Shown here in pieces: positions 23,265 through 36,302 of a stretch of 64,000 nucleotides of DNA. The first letter of the stretch is position 1; each line of letters starts with the position of its first letter. The notes beneath the pieces are model-generated. The model ran no database searches. It saw only the letters and a list, made by a program, of their open reading frames with translations, and was not told the DNA's origin. Origin of the DNA: Embiotoca jacksoni (lineage: Eukaryota; Chordata; Actinopteri; Embiotocidae); NCBI GenBank assembly GCA_022577435.1, contig JAKOON010000004.1, forward strand, positions 6,188,501 to 6,252,500. Reading direction: 5' to 3'. The translations under genes were made by a program, and so were the position numbers.

Positions 23265-24870
23265 ACATAACCCATCTGTAATACCACACATGTAAACTTT
23301 TAAACTTTAAATTTTGGATTTACTAAATGACATGACATGTAAATGGGCACATTTTAATCGAAGGTTGAACAGTTATGATCCAAAAGTTACTTAAACAATG
23401 CAGACAAATAGTTATCCTCTGTGAATAAGGGTTCATTGTTTGAGAAGTACTGGAAATATATAACTCCAATTATGTCCACGACCAGTGAGATCTGAAAGCT
23501 TGAAATAGCCAGTGTGATGGCTGTGAAGCTCTAAAGAGCCAAAGCCCCTGGAAATCAATCAGTGGTTCAGAGAAAAATGCTCAGTTTGACATCCTCAAGT
23601 GGCTTGCATTACAGTGAGACACGGGTGTTTATCAAAAAAACTGCCAAGCTTGGTGGTGTTGTTAATTAAGGAAAAGGGATTATTCTCCAAAATGATTTGA
23701 ATTGAGCCACGGGAATGTTTCTCGACAGAAACTAATATCAGAGGGCGAGAATCCAGCTGAAGTTAGAGATGTTTCACTGCAGCCTGCAGATTGTCAGACA
23801 GCTGAGGTGGTGAATACTGGAAATAGTGCTGGAGGGATTGCAAAAAAACTGTTAATATTTTGCTAAAAATGGAAAGTCAAACAATCTCCCAAGATTGAAA
23901 CATTGCATCTATGGTAACCACAACACCTATGAGGAAGCTACGCAGAGTATGAAGATTTAAAGTGGTGCAGTCTGAATTCCCATTGAGGAGATGCATGTAA
24001 TGATGAACCGGAAAGCATATAACATTTAGAACATTTATTTAAAACTGAAAAAAAATTCCATAATGAAGGACATGTCTCATGGTACACATTCATTTTTCTA
24101 ACTTACCCTCTCATCGGTACATCAGCTTATTAAATGAACTGTTTAATGAAACAAATATAAAATCAAACTCCCAGTTTCAAATTGCACACAAAATTAAGTT
24201 CTCAGATGTAAAATATCACTGAAACATATTTCTATTGATCTCCACATGAAGTCCCATCCTATAAAGAGATAGTAAGCACTGTACATCATGTACACAACTC
24301 TCTTCTATAAATAGCTGGCTACTGGTATACTGTGTTCAGTACTGGGTGTCAAGGATACAAGTGGAAGAAATACAATTTCTACCACAATAACCGACTTCGA
24401 GGATACTTTTGTTGGTCCAGGTCTTTCTTCAAAGTGTTTTTCCACAAACAGTACATCCACATGTAGCATGCGTGGCACACGAATGATCCACTCTGCTCAA
24501 TCCCTCATATCTCCACCTCCTGAGGACATAAAGTATCAGCTCAGGAGAGCATGAAATTAAGTTTAGAGACAAATGGGCATAAGTGATGTTTTCATGATAA
24601 CCTAGAGCAAACACCCAGGCCATTAGCAAGTTAACAAACCAAACACTCTAATAAGCTCAGCTTCTCTCTCTGCTCTGTGTACAGAGGTAATGGCTGAACT
24701 GCAAACAGGTAATAACGGAGAAGGATATAACCAGAGGACAACTGGTGGTCTGAGCACAATCTTGTTTGTCATTTCCCAACTGTGGAATTTGTGGTCAAGT
24801 CTATCAGCAAGAAAGCAAACAGAGTGAGTCTGGTAGAGGGCTTTAACATGAATTCGTGTCTGCACCAGGG
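23265..24870. other. Gene-free interval
   Basis: No exon or known repeat recognised. Confidence 0.4.
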
Positions 24871-24871
24871 T

Positions 24872-25118
24872 TTAACCCTTTAAAAACACACCTATTTTTT
24901 AGGCTTCTGCTCAAAAATTATAAAAAGAGTATATCTCTGCAACCACAATAAAAAATAATAATAATTAAAAAAAAATTAATAATAAAGGGAACACTTGTGA
25001 GATTTGTTCAGATGTGTAAATATCAGTATATATGTCCATATTTTAATAATAGTCTAGTCCCTGGCCCCCAATTGGGCTTAAAGGGTTAGTTAAAGGGTTA
25101 ATTAAAGGGTTAATTAAG
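24872..25118. mobile_element. Possible TTAA-flanked MITE
   Basis: The left end TTAACCCTTTAAAA (24872-24885) is inverted at the right end as TTAAAGGGTTA (25078), and again as near-copies at about 25090 and 25103. The 200-bp interior is AT-rich and non-coding. TTAA ends suggest a piggyBac-type element. There is no transposase. Confidence 0.45.
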
Positions 25119-25119
25119 A

Positions 25120-27420
25120 CGCATGATCTTGGGAACATTAATTCATCAGACAGGGCATTCCATATGAATAAAACACAACAATGGGCACATGATTTACCTT
25201 TGCCCTGAATATGGAAAATCTGTCATTTAGTTTCGCATTCATTGGAGAATGGCAAAACTTTTGTGTTTATGTTAAATAACAAAGGATATGAGTTATTGGA
25301 ATTTCATTTCCTATCTCCACAGAGAGGCTTCAGAGGGTCAAAATGAATGATGAGCATTCATCCAAAACAAACAAATTGTCGATCTGGGATTTAGCTGTGG
25401 AGGAATCCCTGAAGAGCATTCTGTTCCAGCTCCATCTTCATTCCCCCTGGGCCTGCAGTCAAGTATGAAGAAGATAGCAGCTGGCGTATCATCGACCCAT
25501 ACGCCTGGGACTGCAGGGCAAAAGCCCGGGAAGGTTGGACTCACCCATTTGTAGCCTGTAACTCCAAATGAAATTACAGAAGGTCTGACAGTAGAAATGT
25601 CTAAAAAAATAGTTTTTTTTCCAAATAAAATAAGTCTTAAATCAGACCCTTTGGGTGCACATCATGCACTATCATGCTCATCATACGGTCTCCTTTTGTT
25701 CGATATGCCAGAGACCGCCTCGACTCTTTCATCCCCAAATTTCTCATTGATGTCCTTTTTCATTCTTTGTGTATGGCGCATGCACAAACCCTTCTCCAGT
25801 GATGCCCCCATGAAAATTGTTAATATCAATATATTGACAATAGCTCTGCTCCTCTGTTGTAGGGCGAACAAAACAAGGAGCTTACAGTGCAGGAAATGAT
25901 GGTTTCTGGAAAGCTATTCACCATACAGTAATTACAGCTCTGCAAAGGAGATAATGGTGTTGAATGGACCACAAACAAAAGACTGGACTGACAGCTTCAC
26001 GTTCTAGTGTTGCTTTTCAGATAAAATATTGCCCGCTTGCAGCAGTGGCAACAATAAAGTCCCATCTCGACCGGCCTGTCGCCTTTTCAGAAGTCTATTC
26101 ACTCCTCAGGCTCATGTTTCTACGTGGAGACGCAAAGTCAATGCGATGAGAGGCAAATTCAGCAAGTTAGGAGATCGTTTAAAGAACTGGAGTAGAATTA
26201 AGCACATGATGAAGAAGGTATCTGCTTTTATCTACACACATTGTGACAGTTTTCCTGAAATCAGTACCTGTGGCTCAATTGAGTATGTTGATTTTTTACT
26301 TTTTATTTCACACGGTCAGAAATCATTGACTGCCATGACCGATTAACTAGTGACCATATCTGTATCGTTTGTGTGAGGATTCTTCCACAAAATGGACAGC
26401 CAGCACAGAAAATAAAGTTTTATTGTCAGAGGAAGAAATCCTTTTTTACCTGGAGGGCATGGGCATTTAAAGCTCTGTAAAAAAGGTATAAAGTACAACC
26501 AATCGTAGGTCAAAAGAGAGACTTTGAAAGGATCAATATGTCAAAGATGAAAGAGCAGGAGCCTGGCATCAACCAGAGTCAAACCCTGACGTGGTGCTGC
26601 ATTCTAGAGTGGAATAGAGAGAACAAAGTTCATGTTGATGTCTAAAAACGGCCGTACATGTGGTGTAGACAGCTCATCTATGTCAGGCAGCAGAGTCACT
26701 GTCAGGCACATAAAGTATTGCTTTGTGTAAGTAAAAATATGGTTCAAACTGATGTGTCATCAGTCTGGTCTTTACACACCATCAAAACATTTTTTTTTCC
26801 ACGCTAACTCAAAACTTTAAAAATAAAAAAAATCCCTCGGATCCTGACGTGGAACAATGTGACCGAAACTGCATTTCTCGGGTTTTTGGAGCTTTTTAGA
26901 CCAGAAGAAAGAAGAAATACAATCTGATCTGTGTGCTCCTTTTATCGCAAATCAAACTAATCTGTCCCACACTCCACAGCATTATCTTTCACTGAGCGTC
27001 GCTGTAGGGATAATCCTACAAGGAGCTCTGACTGTGTTGTTGAAAAAAGACATCTGAATCAAGATTGAGACATTTCTTTTTTAAGTGACTAATAGCTTTT
27101 TATCAAAAGACAAAAAAAAAAGAAAAAAAAAAAGAGGGGAGTTGGGTTCTTTCTTGTGTGACTGAGTGTGCTTTAAACCTGCAATAGCTGAGATTTTTCC
27201 CTCTTTTGGCACTTTTGGGACAACAGGAACCAATTGTGAGCAAAACATTGCATTATCACTTTTTAAGTTTATATCTTGCAAACAGTTGCTCAGCAGTTAT
27301 TGAGTAACTTTATCATTGCTTTCAGCTGTGTCTCTAGAAACCTGATGAATATATGGTCATGAGTTCATGAGCAAGTTCAGACCTTCGAGAGGTAAAACTG
27401 AATATCCCACCAAGTGCGAG
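25120..27420. other. Gene-free interval
   Basis: No supported exon. The blocks 25330-25560 and 25960-26200 are GC-balanced and non-repetitive, perhaps conserved. A27/T-type runs occur at 27110-27135. Confidence 0.4.
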
Positions 27421-27446
27421 TTTTTTTTTTTTTTTTTTTTTTTTTT
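27421..27446. repeat. Poly(T) tract, 26 nt
   Basis: Homopolymer followed by an A triplet, perhaps the tail of a retroposed sequence on the minus strand. Confidence 0.9.
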
Positions 27447-27654
27447 AAAGCTTTAAGAAGTTTTAATGTCACTTCACATTGGAATGTTTGTGGTGAAAGG
27501 TAGAAATGTATTTGCTCTGAAAATAAGGTGAAAAAAACAGACTTGGTTTAGCTTAGACTAGTTTGCTTGCTTTGTTAGGGCAGTACATCAAACCATGTGG
27601 GAATGTAGTGTACAAATAATATTGACCTTCTGAGCTCCATTTCATCACTGTATA

Positions 27655-27867
27655 TGGTAAATGGTCTCCACTTATATCGCGCTTTATAACCTCAATGCTC
27701 TCAAAGCGCTTTACAGTGTTTCCCATGGACCCAGACAAATAGATTCACACACCAATGGCACAGAGCTGCCATGCTGCCATCAGGAGCAATTCATTGTTCA
27801 GTGTCTTACCCGAGGATTTAACCACCAACCTAACAATTAGTGAGCTACCGGCTCTGAGCCTGAGTCA
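27655..27867. repeat. Teleost GGTAAATGG short interspersed repeat
   Basis: GGTAAATGGTCTCCACTTAT, CTCAAAGCGCTTTACAG, GCTGCCATGCTGCCATCAGG, GAGCAATTCATTGTTCAGTG and GATTTAACCACCAACCT occur in the order of a repeat that is abundant in fish. Confidence 0.75.
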
Positions 27868-27869
27868 TA

Positions 27870-30385
27870 TGGATGATGACGGTGTTGTTTGTCACTTTTC
27901 TGTATCCTGACAGCAGAAAACTGAGCACATTTTCATGGGGCTACCATGTTTCCTGTTTGTTGTCCTTATGTTAACCGTCTCAACAAGGAAGCGGGATGTT
28001 CCCAAATGGGAACTTTCCCAATTCCCAGCTGCATAAAGGCACAATAAATCTAATGTTCACTCTCATACAGCTCTGTTTTTGGTCTCTACCAACCCCTGAG
28101 GGAAATATCTCACTATGTAGCTCTTTAATGCTGCACCATGTTCACAGACTGATTTGTATGTGTCTGCCCGTTGTTTAGTTGTGCAGTGGGTTTTTGGAGT
28201 TTTTTCATTGTAAACAGCTTCCTGCTGTGAAACAAAATGATGCTACATCAGCAAATGAATCAAATAAGTGAAGTTGCAGGCGAGACAGCTAAACAATGAG
28301 CTTAAAATTGCTACGAAGCTCTGTAAAGTTGACTGTGCTTCTCCCAGTCTCTGTGCCTCTCGTTTAAAATACCTGCCATGTCTGCTGATCTTTATCCAAA
28401 TTTGTAATTCTGCATGAAAGTAGTTGGGTAATCAGACCTGTAAAACATGACCCAGTGCATTATCAGGGCTGTCAAAACCTGGCAACCAAATCTGTCACAC
28501 CAAACGCAGAGTTCGCTTTTATAATCTGCAAACAGACTGTTCTGTCTAAAGTGGTTGGAGCTCCACAAATAGATCCTATTTTAGGCCAAATAAAAGGAAG
28601 GATTAGAACAAAGTAGATGAATCCACAAGTGAACACTGACCTTTTTCTTTATATTCATAATCTCTTAACAGGTTGCAAAATGATCACAGACCACATTCTT
28701 CAATTGGCAAAGTAAATACTCTTCAATGTATGTCATGATTCATTCCCCTGTGTTACATAATAATTTGAAACAAAGACAGTAAATGTTTTCCTGTCGGTGG
28801 GTGTTAATCAGAATGGTTCAGTCTCAGGTTGACTTCAGGCTATCCACGGGATTACTGAGTTGCCCATATGGCTACTCAGAAAAAGGAGAAGAGAGAGCGA
28901 GAGAGAGAGAGAGAGAGTGGAACAAAGCTGGGTCCTGGCATTACTGCATCCAGCGGTGAATGAGCAGCACTCATGCACAGTCACAAACACGCTCTACATC
29001 TCCCCAAGGCTTGTGGAGTGTGACATTGTCCTGAGACGAATTTAACAGCTCAGCTTCTCTTCTGTCAGTCGTGCTCATCTGCTTAACTGCAGTAAACTCA
29101 CAATCACTACAAACAAATCTCAATAACAAATAATTTAAAAGACTATGAGACTACCTTTATGTCTATAATCTAATTTACAATTTAGGGGAAACAACAATCT
29201 GCTATGTGGACGTGAGCTGGAGTTTGTTGCCTTCCCATCCTGAGCCCAGTGAACGAACGCAGCACAGGATTTCTGGAGAATTTGGAACTTCCCACTGTGT
29301 TAAGGGGCCTTTGATTAAAAGCATGTACAAATCAAACCACTTCCAAAATCCTGCAGTGAATATTTCAATCCCAAACGGACCTGTGCTATTGTTCTCATCG
29401 CTGGGTGTGATGCGCAATGGTTGGTGGATGTGGGTACCTGCAGTTGTGAAAGTGACGATGGCATATTCAAGGAAAGTGGTTTTGCTGGGAGTTTAACACT
29501 ATTTGTCTCATTGTACTCTTTTAATGATGAATTTAAAAAGCAAATCTCCTCGCACAGGGTCATCTCAAAATAATCAATCATTTGGTTTTCCCTGGTGCAT
29601 CCACGGTCAGTGGCCTTGCAGGGCCTGCAGTCCACATAGTCACAAATTTTGGACTGTGCCTGGACATCCACTGGAGGGTATGCACGGACCATCGTGAACT
29701 AGGACGGATGATGGGTTTTACATCATACTTTCCCTTACAGAAACTTGGATGTGTACAACATGAATTGGTCCTTTCCTTTCTTCCAGTAAAAAACCCCCTC
29801 TACAGTAGAAGACAATATGAACAGCATTAGCCTGCACCGCTTCCAAACCCTGAGAAAATAATTTCATTTGATGATACTCCATCCTGTGTTTACAAATGAT
29901 GCACTCTGTTCTTCCGGGGGGTGGCAGTGACGTTATCTTTGGTGAACGATTTCCACAAAAGTTCAAGGTCTCACTAAAGCTCTCTTCTCATTGAGAAACT
30001 AATTTTGTTCTGTAGCTTCTCTAAAGGTTTGGAATTGCAGTGTTTCCATTGCTCTATTAACCTTTAATGGAGCATAACAAAACCTGAGATACTTCAAACT
30101 TTTATATTACGATATCCAGCATAGATCAATATTTAACGTCTCTGGTGTACCACCGCAGGCATTTTCGCTTACGTTGCCTAATGAGACTTCATCTGAGACA
30201 CCCAGCTTCAAGCTGAAGAGAGGTTAAGGTGAGCGTTACAGCAAAAGTTAGAAATTTGGAGATATATACTTTCTCACTTATGACATGTAGCTGTGTGTTT
30301 AATCTTATGAACAATCTAAGGATGCAAAATTACTTTCAATGTAAAGAAATGATAAAAGACATGAATCCGTAAACCATACTTTATA
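27870..30385. other. Gene-free interval with candidate conserved block 29200-29640
   Basis: Includes a short (GA)n at 28889-28917. A fragment at 28215-28330 (AAACAAAATGATGCTACATC; CGAGACAGCTAAACAATGAG) is repeat-like. The block 29200-29640 includes a CCTTTGATTAAAAG TCF/LEF-like site and an AATAATCAATCATTTG PBX/HOX-like site. No exon found. Confidence 0.4.
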
Positions 30386-30390
30386 ATATA

Positions 30391-30474
30391 GTATCGTATT
30401 GTGTAATATTGTACCTTTGTATGGTATGGTATAGTATGGTATCGTAACGCATCGCATCAAATCGTATCGTATAC
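30391..30474. repeat. Imperfect pentanucleotide (GTATC/GTATG)n array
   Basis: About 84 bp of units that alternate among GTATC, GTATG, GCATC and GTAAC, a decayed pentanucleotide satellite. Confidence 0.8.
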
Positions 30475-30478
30475 TCTC

Positions 30479-30745
30479 TTGTCCAGAGTTACACAATAAG
30501 ATCAATACCACTCTCATATCTGTTAATATGAGGCTACACTCAGCAGCAAGTTAGCTTAGTTCAGCATAAAGACTTGGAACAGGGGTAAACAGCTGGTCTA
30601 ACTCTGTGCAAAGGTAACAAAATCTGTCTATCAGCACTTCAAAAGGTGAATAATTAACAATCTATCTCATTTCAACAACCTGTACAAAAACTAAAGTGTT
30701 TAAACAAGCGTCTCAGTTGATTGCCTGCTCCCAGTTAAGAATAGC
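30479..30745 (+). repeat. Teleost repeat (GAGTTAGATGAGAAGAT family), second copy
   Basis: AAGATCAATACCACTCTCAT, AAGTTAGCTTAGTTCAGCAT, AAGGTAACAAAATCTGTC and CTGTACAAAAACTAAAGTGT match the family in order. The pentanucleotide array sits at its left boundary. Confidence 0.7.
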
Positions 30746-30749
30746 GTGA

Positions 30750-33020
30750 CCAGATCACAACCAACCAAATGTAGGGCAAAGAGTCATTTTGTGTGGGTCA
30801 CGTTACCAATGCTAAAAGTCTAAAATTTAGATGTGTATTCAACTTAGAAAATAAATACACACATACTATGCAGGTTATTGTGTATGCCTTTAGCATGTGA
30901 AGGACAAAACAAATATATATATTTTTTTATTTTAATGCAACTTTCCAAACTCCCACACTAAGTAGATACAGTGAGCATCAAAGGATGCTTAAGTTTCCCA
31001 GTGAATGGTGTAGTGCTGTGTTAGCTTACTATATACAGTCTGCTGACCTGTGTGATTGGGAGAGCTGCACAGTGTAGTAAAGTTATTTCAGCTGCTGTCA
31101 CCTTATCTGTCTGGTCATCATCTTTAGGTTTCAGCGGGAATGCATCCACAGATCATCACATCTCTTTCTTCAGAGAAGTCACTAAGCAGAAAACTCACGG
31201 AGAATAAAACTTTTCTGGAGATGTGTTTTAAGCCAAAAGGTGAAAACAAAGCAGGCTTCTCCTTCTTAATGAAAAATGTCAATTATTTGACTTTATAATG
31301 TTTCCACCTGGCTCAAATCAGCCAGCAAGATAATCTTAAATTTGCATTTAACGGCTTTGTACATGATATTATGCTACCTACCCCACTACTGACTGAAGGG
31401 AAGACCGGGGCTGAAGCTCAGGCATGTATCAGGCAAAAAGTCAGCATCCTCACCTGTTGCTGATTCATGTGGAGATCAAGGAGCAGCATTGATTTTATTT
31501 TGCAGAGTAGGGTTAATCAATTCTAATATAACCATGTAATGAACCTGTAAATCCTCAGTGGGATTATTTCTAATATAAACTGTAACGGAAATACATGCAT
31601 CAGTGCAATCCAACAAAATCTTATATCACTATGTACGTTGTAGAAATTCTGGCAGACTATCGTGGTACACTGTAGGCGGTAAGGACTGTGACTACAGTGG
31701 TAGGGTTTAGGTTAAACGTGAGATATTAGTGTGCAGTTACATATTTTTTTGTTGTGACACATATAATCTTTTCAGTGCACTCTCAGTGTAATGTAATAAA
31801 CAGCCAAAATGATAATTACCTTAAAGTGGTAAAAGACATTTCTGCATCAGCTAATGTGAGTATGACGGTGGTCTGGATGTTTGTGGGTAGCCGGTACAAA
31901 CATGACCTCTGTGCTACCCTGTCTGTCTGTTAAGCAATGTGTGTAGTCCATGAACGTCAAAATGAATCACCTGACATAAAAAAAAAGGGCAGACTTGAGT
32001 GTGTGCCATCTTTTCTTTTTATGTTTTCCTATGATAAAATTCTAATTAACTTCAGGCCTGGGTGACAAGTGAGGATAAGGTAATGGAAAAGAGCAGGGAT
32101 AATTGTGGAAAGGTGACATGCAACCAAATGTGCTGCAGCAGCTTTTGTCACACATCTGTATTCCTGTCGGGATAATGCTCAAACAGATGCAACAGACTGA
32201 AAGGTGCTTTAATGGATAGTGCTGCAGTATCCAGCAGGCTCCAAATAGAAAATGTGAGGGATGTAAAATGTCTTACATGTGGATAAATTTGATAGATTCA
32301 GTCTCTGCAAATTACTGCTTTCCACTGTTCTTATTCCTCACACAAAAAAAACCCACCAGATAAAAAGGAGAAAACGCTTAACTAAGAATCAGTATTCCAT
32401 CTCATACTTGGCTATAATACTGAAACAGGGTGAATTAATTTGAGGACAGAAAACTTGGTCCCTTGTCACCCCAGGCGTAATGCAGTCTCAAGCATATCAG
32501 GGTGCCCCAGCTGTGACCATGCAGTCTTATCATTTCAGAACCTTGTAACCCTTTCTATGCTCCTTTTCTTTTCCCTGCCAACTGGAAAAGCTACTCAAAT
32601 GCATCTTGTCGCCAGTGATACTTTTCCTTCCTCAGCCCCTGCGTAGAAAAAAACAAAATAAATCAGTGTTCAGAGAAATCACAGATGTTCTTATTCCTGA
32701 TTGTGACATGGCTGCATGGAGTCTTTCTGTGCATTCGGGAGGAAAGATAAAGTGCTTTCCTCTGGTTTTTTTCTGCACTAGGATGAATAATTATGTTGGT
32801 TGTTGGACTCTTTCCATGCAGAGACACAGTTCTATTGAAAACATGGAAGAAAAATGTCCTTCATTGTCCAAACTGTAACAGTGGATCAGAAGAAAGGACA
32901 GCATTGCTCATGATGAGTCATGCTTAATGATCATGTGGAGGAAAATGAACCGGCTCTGGTGAATGTGTCAAATTTAGCGCAGACCTCTTCAAAGCCTTCA
33001 GTCATCAAAGGAATCCTGTC
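30750..33020. other. Gene-free interval
   Basis: No supported exon or named repeat. Confidence 0.4.
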
Positions 33021-33024
33021 TTGT

Positions 33025-33096
33025 TAAAACAAACAAACAAACAAACAAACAAACAAACAAACAAACAAACAAACAAACAAACAAACAAACAAAAAC
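33025..33096. repeat. (AAAC)n microsatellite
   Basis: Nearly perfect tandem AAAC over about 70 bp. Confidence 0.95.
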
Positions 33097-33265
33097 CAGA
33101 CCTCTGCTATCGGGTTCAGTCACTTTTGAATGAGCTTTGCCCTTTTGTAAGTCAGGGATTAGAGTCAGCATTTATAATGAAGACAAGCAGGGATCTCGGC
33201 TGATCATTTCCTCATTTAACAAAAGGTCACAGATCAATAAGCTCTATACAAGTTTTAAATTAGAG

Positions 33266-33925
33266 TTACCACCTTGCGGTTGTACGCCTCTGCCAGCCAG
33301 TCAAGTTGCGGCTGATATCCATTTTTGTCTTGATTCATATTATATCCTGTATATGGCAGGGACTTTGAAGGAATCCATACTGTTCAAATAATTGGCCAAT
33401 AAAGCAGATTCAGATAAGACATAAAGTTGTAGCCACCACAGAAAACAAGGCTGCAAACTCTAAACGGTGGGCACGTCACATACATCTTCAACTCCACAGA
33501 TATATACAATCACCACAGTGTAAAGTTGTATACCAAAGATTAGTGTCACCAATTCAGTATCTCTCCTTCACAATCTCCCTTTCTGTTCCTGAGTTATTAA
33601 ATCACATTTACAATAATGGAACAGACATAAGGACAAAGTGATCCTGACATTTAACCAGCAAAATTTAATCAGTTCATCCTTCATTTCAAATGAACATTTG
33701 TGGCAAAGTTTGAAGGTATTTCTGGGTTATGGACTTCAAAAAAATGGGATAGACCTGAGCTCTCAGTGACCTCGATCTTTGACCTTTGATCACGAAAATC
33801 AAATCAGGACATTCTTGAGTCAAATTGAATGTTTATGTCAAATTGAAGAAAAGGGTTCCTGAGATAATTCGTTCACGAACATTAGACAGACTGATGGGAC
33901 GGATATCACGACAGCAAAATCTGAC
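33266..33925 (+). repeat. Teleost CACCTTGCGGTTGTACGCC repeat
   Basis: ACCACCTTGCGGTTGTACGC, GTGACCTCGATCTTTGACCT, TGATCACGAAAATCAAATCA, CCTGAGATAATTCGTTCACG and GACGGATATCACGACA follow the order of a well-known fish repeat, about 650 bp with a divergent middle. Confidence 0.7.
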
Positions 33926-33929
33926 ATTT

Positions 33930-36300
33930 TTACTAATCTGCCTAATCAAGACTGTAAATTCGAGTCGGTCATTGCTGATGTTATTGAACCTGTTTGAACC
34001 TCAGGGGCAACCCCACCAAATCTGATGCAACAGAAATGAAGCACAACAAACGCTACATCCATTTTAGTCACAGCAGTACTGCAGCCTCTTCAGTGAACAT
34101 GCCACGCGTGACAACCTTCATAAATATGCAGCTGGTTGCGTTTTTATAAACGATAGCTGCAGCCTGGTTCCGGTGAATGGACCTCCAGGGTGGCAGGGCA
34201 AACAGCCATGATGGCCTTTCAAGATATTGGACATTTACTATGAATTACATTTACACCACACTCAGCCTCAATGTGTTCAAATTATTTCCAATAGCTGCAG
34301 ATGTGTGCTGTGATTAAACCAAGCCAGGGCAGTCATCATTTACCCTGTAGAGCTGTAATTGGCAACTTAATCACAGCTTACATGAAGGCATTACAATTAC
34401 TGTAAAAGTTGTGTTTTTACAGTCATGTCATCTACATGTTTGAAACCACACGCCTTTTTTTGTTTTACATTTTAATGATTTATTGATTTGCTGCACCTTT
34501 TTCAGGTTAAAGTTAAAAACTATCCTACTGTGAATGAAGAAGAGCCTCAACAGATTCATCCCGATGTGCCGGAAATTTACGGATTTACTTAAAGTGCATG
34601 TTCTTTAATCCCTCTTGTTAATTGAGAGTATAACAGCACTTTACATCACACACGCCTGGTGCCTGCAAGCTATGGCAACAGGTCTGGTGAGACAGTGTTT
34701 GCAATTACATGACTAATTATAGCGTCAGTTCAAGCTGCAGGTGATTGGCTTCTCTAAAGTGTGAAAGGCAGTCCTTCTAAATGGCAAATGACAGGAGGTG
34801 ACGCTTATATAGCATGTCTTTAAACTGTGTCTGCCTACTGGTCAAAATTAAGTCAAATACATAAAAAAAAAAAGAAATAAAAAAATGAAAAAAATGTCTT
34901 GATCTCACAGCCAAGCCACCGATATGAAGAAAAGTTGGTGTCACTTGTTGATTTAAAAGTTAAACCACAAAATCATTTGACATATTCCATCAGGTGCTAC
35001 ACTTTTATATTACTGTGGCTAATTTCCAAAAAGAGCATCTCTACTTCTTCTAAAGTATTTTTAGATAACATGCTCAGCTCTGCAAGCAACAGTCATCATC
35101 CAGCTGTATATGAAAGACCGTTTCAGTGTGTCTTTGTAAAAATCTTATATCACAGTGCCCCCCTCAGGCCAGTCCAAGCTACACCTCAGCCAAAAAAAGA
35201 AATTTAAATGGTGTTGAAATAGAGCATGATTATTGGACTCACTGGTGTGTTAACAGTAAAGTGAAAAATCGTTCACATGCCATGGTCCTGCTTGGAAATC
35301 CAGAAACATGTGAATTGTTTCTTTCCAGTGGGAGAGCATTAAGATGGAGCGTAAATTGAGTTGCTGGAGTTGGGAGTGACTTTTTGATGGAGGGTAGAGA
35401 AGGCCTATCTAAGCTCGGTGTCCATCTGTGCTCCATTTTTTTTTACAGGCCTTATCCTTACGAGCAGTCAAGCATCCTCTGTGAGCCCCACTAACACACA
35501 CCAGCTATTCGACTCTCCACGTCAAAGCCTTCCACACTGGCTGGTTGGGGCCTTGGCTTTGGGGGGAAAAACGATAGGATTCTTGTGCTGGAAGGTTTTA
35601 TATTTCTCAACCACTCGACTCTGCTCGGCGCCATTCAGGCCGAGCTTGTTTTCAAAGCGTTGGGATTAAAATCTCTTTCCCACAACAGCGCCAAGAAAAA
35701 TCTAAAATAAGAATCTAAGAATTTGAGATGTCTGCCTCCAGGGGCTGTTTGTGCTTCACCTCAAGAATGCAGAGCCAATGTATGCTCGGTCCAATTTATT
35801 CCTATACACTATATTGCTTGGATTGAGCTGGTTTCTATTTATAGAAAATGAGGACATTTTCTTAGCCTACCTTGCAGTTTAAATACAGTAGGGTACTGCA
35901 AACTGAACAATCAGGAGTGTTCCTTCTTGTATGAATATTCTATCTATGTTTCTGTAGATATGATTTCATGAAAAGAGATAGAATGACAGAATACATTAAG
36001 AAAATAGCCCCTCAAATTGTAATCAAATGTAATGCATGCACACTGAATAAAATATGCATGACAAATTGGCTTTGGAGAACACAGAGCAGGCAGGTGCTCT
36101 GAACCTTAGCACAAAAGCTCATTGAAATTCTTTTCATTATGACTGTGGCACTACAGAGAAACAGAGCATGAGAGGGACAGACACAGAAAGATGAGTATAA
36201 TGATTTCTGATTACAGAGGCAGGAAAAGTCTTGCATCATATACCGGAATATCATTACACAGAATTATGCAATTTCACTGCTGTAAAAAAAAACCCCACAC
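33930..36300. other. Gene-free interval with candidate conserved cluster
   Basis: No exon found. The stretch 34060-34810 is dense in homeodomain, E-box and POU-like motifs (CATAAATATGCAGCTG; GCAATTACATGACTAATTAT; GTGCTGTGATTAAACC). The stretch 35430-35700 is similar in texture. A-rich runs lie at 34862-34895. Confidence 0.4.
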
Positions 36301-36302
36301 GA

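Noticed and set aside
25338..25544. Minus-strand frame of 68 codons in balanced sequence
   Set aside because: No splice sites or protein family recognised; more likely non-coding, though the block may be conserved.
33025..33096. Regular array that could be mistaken for a CRISPR or satellite
   Set aside because: Pure AAAC tetranucleotide with no spacers; a eukaryotic microsatellite.
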